This document shows positions 25,405-35,046 of a stretch of 64,000 nucleotides of DNA, piece by piece (the stretch's first letter is position 1; every line of letters begins with the position of its first letter). The DNA comes from Sclerurus mexicanus (Eukaryota > Chordata > Aves > Passeriformes > Furnariidae): assembly GCA_013396755.1 (NCBI GenBank), contig VWZF01002253.1, positions 47,613 through 111,612 of the forward strand. The letters are read 5' to 3'. The position numbers and the translations under genes were made by a program. Below the pieces are notes generated by a model that saw only the letters and a program-made list of their open reading frames with translations, was not told where the DNA came from and did no database searches.

Positions 25405-25660
25405 GACAATGAGGAATGGATTTAAACTAAAAAAGTGTGGGTTTAGATTAGGTATCGGGAAGAAATTCCTCCTTGGGAGGGTGGGGAGGCCCTGGCACAG
25501 ATTGCCCAGAGAAGCTGTGGCTGCCCCACCCCTGGAAGTGTCCAAGGCCAGGTTGAAGCAACCTGGGATACTGGAAGGTGACCCTACCTATAGCAAAGGA
25601 GTTGGAATTCCATGATTTTCCAGATCCCTTCCAACCCAAGCCATTCTGTTATTCTATGAA
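25405..25660 (+). mobile_element. CR1 fragment inside inverted-duplication arm B
   Basis: GTTTAGATTAGGTATCGGGA through CCATTCTGTTATTCTATGAA. Extends slightly beyond the duplicated part. Confidence 0.92.
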
Positions 25661-25723
25661 GAGTGGAAAGGTTGGCTGTGGAGCTCATCACACCTTTTCC
25701 ACAGGCAGGAAAACTCACTTATC

Positions 25724-25918
25724 TCCTTTTCTCCTCAGCTTTCACTCACCCTTGGAAATTTCAGCTCTTGGGGGTCAGTGCTGAGGGTCATTTTCAGGCC
25801 TGAAATGCCCATCAGGGAACNTCCTTTTCTCCTCAGCTTTCACTCACCCTTGGAAATTTCAGCTCTTGGGGGTCAGTGCTGAGGGTCATTTTCAGGCCTG
25901 AAATGCCCATCAGGGAAC
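25724..25918. repeat. 97-bp perfect direct duplication across the N (probable artefact)
   Basis: Both copies carry the same two differences from the related copy near 7.4 kb, so they are the same locus sequenced twice rather than independent duplicates. Confidence 0.85.
25821..25821. other. Assembly join marked by a single N, flanked by duplicated ends
   Basis: The 97 bases before the N (25724-25820) and the 97 after it (25822-25918) are identical. This is the signature of two contig ends that overlap but were not merged. The duplication should not be read as biology without checking. Confidence 0.9.
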
Positions 25919-27126
25919 CACTCAGAACCCAAAGTACATTAAAATTGGTAGAGCTGGGAAATTCTGGGTCTTATGGAAGCAAAATGAATGAGAAGACTAA
26001 GACTCTCTTAAAGGAGGCTCACCCAAATCCAGCTGCCACCACAGCTGTGTCACAGATGAGTTTCACATGTCACAGATTCAAATGACTGCTCTCTCCAGCA
26101 CCCTGCAACTCCAGGATCTCAAAATTTATTCTAAAAACACCCAAAAAACCAAACAAAAAACCCACACAGCGATCACTAAGACAGTTGTGAAGACAAACAC
26201 AACAGCTGTCACCTCCTTTTCTTCCTCAAAAGGCTGCCCAAAATCTTCCCTGGTGACGCTTTTTGGTCGTGTTTTTGTATTTATTTGTCCTGGCGGGGCT
26301 GAGATGCCAATCACAGCCCCAGATTTCCACAGAGAGCTCAGAGCCTCACCTGTCAGGACCTGTGTGATCATACGGTGGAAGGGACAGTCCTGTTTTAGTG
26401 CCTCATGTTATGAAAGAGGATCAGGAGGGCTGGGCCTGGGGCGAAAGGAAATTCCCACTTTCAGTGAAAAAACAACAGCAGATGTGGGAATTATCACCAG
26501 AGGGGTGCTATTTCTCCCCAAATCCTCTTGCAACCAGTGGTGTCCTCCTTAGGGAGGACTGGGATTCATTATTTGGGGAGAAAGTCCTCCTCCCAACCAT
26601 CCTTCACCACCCTTTTCCCTTCAGACCCTGCAGGTCTCCAACATCCCCCTTCCTGGCTGCAGAACAACAAGCCTTGGCCCTGGATCCAAGAAAGGTGATT
26701 CACATCCATGACTCTCAAGCTCTTTCCAGACAGGGTGGTTCCATCCCCGTGGCTCTGCAAGGAGCAGCCCCGTGTGAGGGCTCTGTGCGGGGTGATGCTG
26801 GTTGGGGTGTGCCCAAGCCACGTTTGATGGCCCCATGGCATGGATGGCATTGGGGCTGGGCTTGTGCCCTGTTTGGGGAGCTGCTCTGGGTCTGGCCCTT
26901 CAGTCAGGACGCTGGTGGGGATGTGAATCACCGTGGTCGACTCCAGGTGTGATGGTGCTGTTTGATCTCCCCGTGAGCCTCCAAGCTGGTGGGGCTGAAA
27001 CACCTCATAGGACCTTGGAGATTAAGGGGATGTGAGAAAATGGCTTTGGCTGAGGGCCCAAAGGACTCAAGTCCCTCAACTATTGAGACATAGCAAAACT
27101 CCTGGTGGCTGTCCCAGCTGCCATGG

Positions 27127-27255
27127 AAGTCACAGAATCATAAAATCATGGAATGCTTTGGGTCGGAAGAGACCTTTAGGATCATCTTCTTCCAACCCCC
27201 TGCATTGCCACCCACTGGATCTTGTTTCTCCAAGCTCCATGTGACCTGGCCTGGA
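27127..27255 (-). mobile_element. CR1 fragment
   Basis: GTCACAGAATCATAAAATCA at the start, followed by a diverged core. Confidence 0.78.
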
Positions 27256-28058
27256 AGCCAACCTGGATCCCCTTGCATTTCAGGCAGACATGGTGGCCTT
27301 TGGGCTACTCCAGTCCTTCCTAAGCTGGTAGGCTCTGTCATCTGCCATGGGGATGACCTGAGGAACTCTGTCCTGTTGTTTGGATCCTACCAGAACAGCT
27401 GCAGTGCCAGATGTGCTTTGGGACGGGAAGAACAGAGCAGCTGCCTCTTCCAAGCCTGAGGGGGAAAAGGCAAAATGTCACACTCAGGTCTTCCTTTTCT
27501 CCTGGTGCTTCTGGATCCCAAAATCTCCCCCTTCTGCTCTTTCAACAAACCCTGTTGCCATTGCACATCCAGATGAAGCAACTCAGCCTTCCCTGACCCT
27601 CCAAGGGAGGAGGAGAAGACATGACCAGATCAGCCTGATGTTGTCTGGAGTCAGGCTGGACCTCTTGTCCTCTGTGCACCATCTGCATGACTCAGGGACA
27701 TGGGGAGCACCTTCTCAGCTTGTCCATGGCCTCTTTTTTCCCCTCTTGAGCTGCTCTTTGCAACCCTGAGCTTCCTCTCTGCACCACGGAGGACACCTGA
27801 GGGACCCAGAGGGAAAAAAAGGGAAGAGAGGGGAGAGAGATGACATTTAAAGGTCCCTGGATCTGGCAGTCTCTCCACCTCACCGCTCCATCACGGGTTG
27901 AAAACACGCTTTGTGCGGCTCCAGTTACACAAAAAGGCCTGGCCTTGCACAACACATTCCCAAGGTCTGGCACAAACACACCCCGTGGGCTGCCAAGCTC
28001 CAAGTGGGTTAATCTTTCTTCCTTAAAACTCCCAGGCTCTGTTCGCTCTTTAACCCCC

Positions 28059-28100
28059 TTGGTGACACCCACCTCCCCCTTGGTGACACCCACCTGGCCC
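28059..28100 (+). repeat. 21-bp direct repeat, two copies
   Basis: TTGGTGACACCCACCT occurs twice in direct succession. Confidence 0.75.
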
Positions 28101-28527
28101 AGTTTCTGCTGCAAGATTCACCACTTTGCCCTCCCCACTCTCTTTTGGTATTTATGTCCCTGGCAAATAGTTCTAACGCTCCCCCCCCCGTATTCTCCTG
28201 GCACCATCTGCACTCCCACTGCCTCGCTTGTCTTTGCCCTGGATTTTCTTCCAGCTCTCTCCACCCCTTCCTTGAAAAAAACTGGGTTGTTCTGTGCTTC
28301 CAAAGGCACCATCCCCGCAGCGTCACGGTGCTGGGGGAGCCCAGAGCCCTGGAGGTGGCCCTGGGCGTGACTGCAATGCCAACAGTGCCCAAAAACAGCA
28401 TCTGGGAGCTGGCCAGCCCCCAGTGTGGCTCCCAAAGCTGTGGTAGTGTCCTGCAAGGACACGGGGGTGGGGGCCAGGTGATGCCCCCGATACTGTCACC
28501 ATCCAGGCTGCACAGGAGCCCATCCAG

Positions 28528-28960
28528 TTTGACTCCAGTGTCTGGCTAAAGTGGATTAGTGGCTGGATTTAGGGGATTCTACAGCTCCCCAGACACTTAA
28601 AGAACTGTCTGTAACACCTAAACAAGTGTCCCATCCCATCTTATTTCTTGCCCTCCCTTTGCCTGTGTTTAATTATTCCCCCCCTCTGTCTCTGTGTGTT
28701 TGCTTTGACTCCAGTGGCTGGTTAGAGTGGATTAGTGGCCGGATTTGGGGAATTCTACATCTCCCCAGAACTTAGAGAAAGCTTTTTAACACCTAAGCAG
28801 TGTTTGCACATAGCAAGATGGACATTTTGCACAGCACTGAGTGATGCCACCACAGGAGCAACAGTGAAGTGTTGGCACTTCCATCCCATCTTATTTCTTA
28901 CCCTCCCTTTGCCTGTGTTTAATTATTTCCCCACCACCACCAAACTTTGTGTGTTTACTT
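28528..28960 (+). repeat. Diverged tandem duplication of about 176 bp
   Basis: A unit beginning TTTGACTCCAGTG at 28528 recurs at 28704. The second copy carries about 80 extra bases (about 28805-28885) between short AGTGT-type repeats, so either that copy gained an insert or the first lost it. The identity of the unit is not recognised. Confidence 0.8.
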
Positions 28961-29859
28961 TGATTTATTATGCTTTGCACCAATATTTCTCCACTGCCTC
29001 CTTCTCTCTTTCCAGTTCTGGGTGAAATATTCATCTTGTTTATTATTATTAACCTCCCCTTTCTCTAATCTATTTAAATGCTTTCTCACTTTTCCACTTC
29101 CTACAGCCCGATTTCTCACTTGCAGATTTTTCTGTTCAGCTGCACTTTGCTTTAACAGCCTCATTTATTTACTGCTCATTTATTTGTTTTAATTTCAAAG
29201 CCTTTCTTCTTTCTTGTAGTGGGCTGCGCTCGTGCATCGCTCCTGCTGAGGAGCTGCATTTTTCTGCTCGATTTGCTCCAAGATGAGCCGGGTTTAGTGG
29301 GATCATTCATTTTCATTTCTGGATTTCTGATGGGATGGAAGCAAGGGAAGTTTTGTTTTCCATTTTTCCAGCTGCCTGAGACAACCCTCGTATTATTCAT
29401 AAAACAAACATGTGGATTAATACCTACTCTTTCCCTCCGTGCTCCAGCAGACCGTGTTTCCACAGCCTGATGTTGATAATCCAAGCATTTATAAGGAATC
29501 TTGTTCAGAGGGGGTGTTTTTTTTCAGATTATTTCTGAAATATTGTTGCTCCATTATCTGTCACGTGGCTCATTCACATCCTGGCTAAAAGAGGAGTTGA
29601 AGATTCATGCTCAAGGTCAGAGAACAGAGTGGAAAACCTTGAAAACGGGATGTTCACTCCCTCCACCCTGCTCTGGACACAGACATGGAAACCACTGACG
29701 GCTGAAACTGATGTAGGAAAGGAGGAACTGGCAAAGGAGGAAGGACCAGAAGCAGAAGACTCATCCCAGGGGGTGGGAATGGTCCAAGTGCCCAGGATCT
29801 TGCAGGAATGACCAGAGGAAGAGACCATGAACCAGCTCTTGGGGAGTTGCTTCCCAGGC

Positions 29860-30028
29860 TCCTCAGGGAAGTGGTCACAGCACCAGCCCTGCCAGAGCTC
29901 AGGAAGGGTTTGGATGATGCTCTCAGGCACATGGTGGGATTTTTTGGGTTGTCCTGTGCAGGGCCAGGAGTTGGACTCAATGATCCTTGTGGGTCCCTCC
30001 CACTTCAGGGTATTGTGCGATTCTATGA
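29860..30028 (+). mobile_element. CR1 fragment, different subfamily
   Basis: Ends in GTTGGACTCAATGATCCTTG, then TGCGATTCTATGAG, as in CR1 subfamilies with this terminal form. Confidence 0.72.
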
Positions 30029-30489
30029 GTAATTTGTGGAAAACGAAGAGGAACTGGATGTTCTTTATTCTGTTTCCACACCATTTGAGACCTTACAACC
30101 CTTGACTCTGAACTTCCCTTCCGCATTTCTCTCTCCAAAGAGTCCTGCTGAGGTGCCTTCTTGATCAGGGCTTGTTTTATTTCTCAGTTGTTTTCACACC
30201 CATTCCATAAATCCTGCAGGTGTTTCCATGCACTTTGTGCCTCTTCCGCATCCTGAATCGTTTGGCAAGAGGTGTTGTGGGAGCAGAAGGAGGGAGTCCA
30301 GACAGACTGGAGAGGTCATGGAGGGACTGGAGAAACCTGACAGGGTCCAGAGCTGGTCTGTAGGTAACAACAAACACTGTCGCTTGGAAACCCTGGATGG
30401 TTCTGGAAGACAGAGAAGGAGAACAAAACAAAAGCATCATCCCCCATCCCTGCCTGGACCTTGGGAGCCTCTGAGGGACAAAGAGTGGC

Positions 30490-30558
30490 ATCAGGGTTGG
30501 AACTGGATGACCTTCAAGGTCCTTTCCGACCCAAACCTTCCTATGATTCTGTGATTGC
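30490..30558 (+). mobile_element. CR1 terminal fragment
   Basis: GGTTGGAACTGGATGACCTT through CCTATGATTCTGTGATT. Confidence 0.75.
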
Positions 30559-31033
30559 AGGAACGGTGCTTTTTTTCTGTTCAAAGCACTTCCTTTGTCC
30601 AAGTGAGATCATTCTGGGAGACTGTGGGCCAACCCAGCAAAAATCTTTCCTTGCCTCCTCTCCCACTTCCCACAGATATTCCATGGCAGAGAGGAAGGGT
30701 GGAGGATACCAGGTGCCATCTACAACCCTGCAAGCAACAAACCACCCCAGCCAGCCTGGCTCCAGGTTTCGTGGTTCAGCCCAGCAAGGGAGTTCCGCAG
30801 GTTTGAATCAGATAAATTGGTTCCCAAATTAGCGATGCAGACGCGGTCAGCAGGAGGAGGCCTCGGAAAAAAAGATTGGATCTGGATGAGATGTAAGAAA
30901 ACATTTCCACCTGCAGCCTCGTAACAGGTTCCTACGCACAAACACACCCATGGCTGATCACACCTTGGGAGCTGTCACTCCCCAAACCTCAAATTACCGT
31001 AATCAAGGGAAGGCAAAGACAACGCAGTCCTGG

Positions 31034-31040
31034 TATAAAA
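31034..31040 (+). promoter_or_regulatory. TATA box of LY6 gene 2
   Basis: TATAAAA within GGTATAAAACC, 63 bp upstream of the ATG. The surrounding bases match the gene 3 and gene 4 promoters, which supports a real core promoter with transcription starting about 30 bp further on and no separate 5' non-coding exon. Confidence 0.8.
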
Positions 31041-31096
31041 CCTTCCTGTGGTGCCCCATCTCACACTCTTGAGGCTCTGAGGGCTCTCCTTCGACC

Positions 31097-31148
31097 ATGA
31101 AGGCTTTTCTGGTTGCCCTGCTGGCGGCAGTCCTGTGTGCCGAGCGAG
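31097..31148 (+). CDS. LY6 gene 2, coding exon 1 (signal peptide)
   Basis: The ATG sits in a strong context (CGACCATGA). The 52-nt exon ends at a GTAAGG donor within the split Ala18 codon. Confidence 0.93.
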
Positions 31149-34100
31149 GTAAGGAGCTTTGGAGGCTGGGAGGGCCAGGCTGGAGAGGCTGGGAATGAAA
31201 ACACAGGAACACAAACCCGTGTTAACACAGGGACAAGAGGCTCTGACAGCTTTTATTGCAGCTGGACAGGTCTTGGTGGTGCAGTTTTGTATCAGTCATG
31301 GGGAGAAATATTTTATGCAGTTTAGTCTTTGTTTCTGGGTGAGTTCTGAAGAGATATTTGGAAGTATTTTGTGTGGTTTCGTCTTGGTTTCTGGATGAGT
31401 TCTGCCAAGGTACCTCTAACCCAAAGATGAGCCCCCCACTCTGGTTTCTCGCATCTCAAGACAGCCACGAACTGAAAAATGCTGACAGATGCTAAGCTGG
31501 GCTCAGGGTTCTGCCTTTGGTTTTGTTCTTGTTCCTGGCTGAAACTCGAGGAGCTGTTGTTGATGGAAGGTTGTGTGGCTGGTGTCGACACCACATCTTC
31601 TGCCAGAGCTTCGCTTTCCTCCCCGCAACGACACTCCAATTAAAAAAAATGAGCTTGCTGGCAGATATTTGAAAGCTTAAGAGCTCTTTGCTCATGAGTT
31701 GGAAGAGCTTCTCTAAGTGCCTGGGAATGTGTTTGCAATGGGATCCACGGCGCTCTGCGCTAGCCCTCTCTCAAACAGGAGGTGCAGCTCTAACTGGATA
31801 ATGGTGTGGAAAGATCCAGTTGGGAAATATTGGCTCTGTGCATGTGTCTGCAAGCCCAGGGAGCACCACGGGCCCTTTTGCACCGTTAAGGTTTATTTCT
31901 GGCTGCATTTGCAGGACTACAGCTAATGGAGGGTGGAGGCCAAACGCAGGAAAGGCTTTATAGCGGCTCTAATGGCTTAAGCTGTTATTGTTTCCTGGCT
32001 GGAAGGGATTTTCCTTGCATCAGTTAGTGAGCACAACTGCTTTTCAGTTGCTTTCAGGCACGTGCAGCAGGAAGTGGTTTGAACAACTTGGTGAGATTTG
32101 GCAAAAAAAAAAGGAAATCAGAAAGAGCTCCGGGGTCTGTAAAATGCAATAGTCCTGCTAAGCAGCAGGTCTGGCGTTTGTTTCGCCTGCAAAAGGACAG
32201 TAGCCCACAGCTTGGGTTGGGGAACCTCCAGAAGAGAGAGAAGAGGCTGAAAATATTCATGTGGTAGAGAAAGAGTGAGAGATGAACAGTAGGTTAAAGA
32301 GAAGTTAAAGCCTGGATGCAACAAGACTGATTTATCTCCTGCTATGGAGGACAACACCTGGCACTAGGAAAGAGCACGGAATCATTGAGTGATAGAATGG
32401 TTTGGGTTGGAAAAGACCTTAAAGATCATCCAGCTCCAACCCCCTGCCACGGGCAGGGACACCTTCCACTAGCCCAGGTTGCTCAAAGTCCAACTTGGCC
32501 TTGAAGGATCGTGTAGGTTCAGAGCAAGATGGTCAGTGCTGTGCTGAGACACCCAGAGCACAGAGGGGAACCCTTCTCTTCTCCTTGTTGTGACAGTCAG
32601 GGACTAAAATGTCTTTTAATTCTCTCTTAAAACTGCTTCTGGAATTGTCTAACCATGAGTTGTGGGCAGATTCAACTTCAGAGATGAGTTTGAAGCAACG
32701 GCAGCTGGGCTTTGGAGAATCCCTGGGAGGGGTTTCCTTGCTAAAACCAAGTCTAAACTCAGTTGGGAGGGGCTTCCGTGCAGAAATTAGAGCCTTCCTG
32801 GCCTGAGAGAGCCACGAGGAGCAGCAACAGGGAAATTTCAGCCTAACAGAGGATCCTCCCTGGTTTATGGTTTGGTCACCTTCAACCAAGAGCTGTTCGC
32901 TGCTGGTAACGAAGGAACAGGAATTCCCCAGAGTAGCTCAACTCCCTCTGTCACCCCTGCTCCAAAATGAGGAGGATTTCAGGGAACTCTGAGCAGGAGG
33001 AAAAAGGATCCACCTCCAGGGAAACGGATGGCACACGCCCGTGTTCCTCTCATGGCCAGCCTGGAATTTTGACTGGATTTGCTTCAGTTGTGCTCAGCAA
33101 TCCACGTCCCACCTCCTTCTGGTTTAATAACAGGCCTGGCTCAGCACTGGGTTAATAATGTCCCTGAGAACATGTCGTTCCAGGTGCTGATAGGAATAAT
33201 CTCTCCATTGTCCAGAGCAACCTCTCCCAGGGAACTCCCTTTATTGTGGTGCTGTGTTTAGTAATGTTGCTCACAGGGGTGTCACAGGCATTAATTAATT
33301 CATGTCTGGGTGGTGTTTTGCAGAGGAAAATACTTCAAATTGAGCTCTCACCTGACAACAGGGCCAGTTCCTCCTCTCCTTGCCAGAACTGTGCTGGGCA
33401 GGTCACGGGCTTTGCTTTTGGAGGTTGGCTTTTAACCAAGCCAGTGTGGACCCTGGGGAGCAGCAAAGGTCACAAGGGAATGCTGCTCAGGCTCAAAAAC
33501 GTGGCTTCCAATTTAATCCCCCAAAATCTCAAGAAAATAAGGAAACCTTGTTTTGTTCTCTGCATTTGCTTTCTCAGCTCCATTAATCAAAAGCAGCCTC
33601 TTGTTTCACTTCCCGTGAAAACTTGTTCACAACAGACTTTGCAACTTGTATTTTGCAAGGAAGGATAATAGTTTGGACGATTTTCTTTTCCCCAGGAGGG
33701 AATTGCTGGAAACCACTAATCTGTGCCATGTGTGCTTTTTCCAGCCTCCTCCCTGTTTTGCTACACATGTGACAACGAGCATTCCAACTGGAACTGCCTC
33801 AAAACCTACAAGTGTGAAGACCATGAGAAATACTGTACGACCACATACAGCTCTGCTGGCTTTGGTGAGTACCAGCACCACATCCAGGCTTTTTTAATCT
33901 TTATTTCATTCCCGGCAAAGAGTTGGGTTTTTTTAGGGGATTAATTGGTCTCTTTGGAAAGAATCCATGATTGAGGTTTAGGGATCACAACAAACAATGT
34001 GGGAATCCCTCAGTGGTGTTTTTTGGTCATGGAATGGTTTGGCTTGGAAGGGACCTTAAAGATCATCTGGCTCCCATGGGCAAGGACACCTTCCACTAGA

Positions 34101-34810
34101 CCAGGTTGCTCTAAGCCCCATCCAACTTGGCCTTGAACATTTTCAGGGATGGGGAATTCACAACTTTTCTGGGCAACTCATGCCACGGCCTCCCCACCCT
34201 TGTGGTTGGAACACACCGATTTCGTGAGTGGACTCTACACGTGCTCTGGGATGACGGATGGAAAGGGCTCAGATGGAAACAATGTGGGTTTAGGGGCTCA
34301 AAATGCATTGGCAGTGTTTTCCTGCTGTCCTACAAGGAAGCACAGAATTCCAAAGTCATTTAGGTTGGAAAAGATCTCCAAGATCCAACCTTTGACCGGT
34401 CACCACCTGGTCGACCAGACCACAGATTTAGACATAGGGTTCTGTCAAGGACTTTCCAGTGCCATGCATTTGACCCAGGATGTGTGGAACGCCCTGACAG
34501 CTGCCATTAATTGCAATTAACACCGCCCTTCCTACCACCCTCTGCCCAGCCCTCCAAGAAGGATCTCAGATCACATGTCTCCTTTCTTTTCCTCCACCCA
34601 GGCAAAGACATGGGGCACCGGATCACCAAGAAATGCTCTGCAGACTGTCCTGAGACAAACGTGAACTTCGGGGTGGCAGCTTTTTCCACCAAGTGCTGCA
34701 GCACCTCCCTGTGCAACTTCAGCGGTGCCAACAGCATCAAGACCAGCTACGCCGTGATGCTCCTGGGAGTTGTGGCCAGTTTGATCTGTGTCATCAGGGC
34801 GGGACTGTGA
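31097..34810 (+). CDS. LY6 gene 2: GPI-anchored LY6/uPAR-domain protein
   Basis: Exons 31097-31148, 33745-33864 and 34602-34810 join to 126 residues through phase-1 GT-AG introns. The signal peptide (MKAFLVALLAAVLCAER) closely resembles, from memory, that of bird LY6E. The LU domain has cysteines at 23, 26, 35, 41, 48, 69, 73, 89, 90 and 95 and closes with CCSTSLCN. After N96 come a small-residue stretch (SGANS) and the hydrophobic segment YAVMLLGVVASLICVI, a classic GPI-attachment signal, so the mature protein should sit on the outer face of the plasma membrane. NFS at 96 is a glycosylation sequon. A strong TATAAAA box lies upstream, and AATAAA 231 bp after the stop codon marks the 3' end. 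Related LY6E proteins act in lymphoid cells and in interferon responses. Whether this paralogue does so cannot be read from the sequence, and I saw no clear interferon-response element near the promoter. Confidence 0.93.
32379..32510 (-). mobile_element. CR1 fragment in intron 1 of LY6 gene 2
   Basis: AATCATTGAGTGATAGAATG, then GGTTTGGGTTGGAAAAGACC. Confidence 0.85.
33745..33864 (+). CDS. LY6 gene 2, coding exon 2 (first half of LU domain)
   Basis: TTTTTCCAG acceptor, GTGAGT donor, 120 nt. Encodes FCYTC at the domain start, the SNW motif at 31-33, and cysteines 35, 41 and 48. Confidence 0.94.
34029..34205 (-). mobile_element. CR1 fragment in intron 2 of LY6 gene 2
   Basis: ATGGAATGGTTTGGCTTGGA through TTTTCTGGGCAACTCATGCC. 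Confidence 0.88.
34341..34430 (-). mobile_element. Short CR1 fragment in intron 2 of LY6 gene 2
   Basis: TTAGGTTGGAAAAGATCTCC and CAACCTTTGACC resemble the subfamily at 14479 and 57193. Confidence 0.62.
34602..34810 (+). CDS. LY6 gene 2, coding exon 3 (LU domain end and GPI tail)
   Basis: The CTCCACCCAG acceptor leads into the split Gly58 codon, RITKKC, the CC-x4-CN closing motif and the hydrophobic GPI segment. TGA is at 34808-34810. Confidence 0.94.
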
Positions 34811-35040
34811 GCAGGGGTGGCACGAGATGTGACGACCCAAGAACCTGCAAGGTATTCCCCCACTGAGCAACCAACCTCCTCTGCCAAGTGTTTCCAACGG
34901 GGTCGGTGCTGCCCTGTTTTTTATCCAAGACAGACCCCATTCCCGGCGCAGCTCCCGTTTTATCCCACTCCCTGTTGTTTTATACTGATTTTCCCCGGGA
35001 AAGCCCTTTTGATAGCCCACATGTGGCACCGGTCAGATAA

Positions 35041-35046
35041 AATAAA
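35041..35046 (+). terminator. Polyadenylation signal of LY6 gene 2
   Basis: Canonical AATAAA 231 bp after the stop codon, followed within 30 bp by a TGTGTTTGTT GT/T-rich downstream element. Confidence 0.85.

Larger units (their letters stand above)
25455..26095 (+). repeat. Inverted duplication, arm B
   Basis: Inverted copy of 7207-7775, 18 kb away. It contains the probable assembly duplication at 25724-25918. Together the arms enclose LY6 gene 1. Confidence 0.88.
16727..31033. other. Gene-free stretch between LY6 genes 1 and 2
   Basis: The largest gap in the array. It holds CR1 pieces, inverted-duplication arm B with the assembly join, the A-rich tract, three small tandem repeats and the 28.5-kb duplication. 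No further LY6 exon with the CC-x4-CN or C-x2-C signature was found on either strand. Confidence 0.6.
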
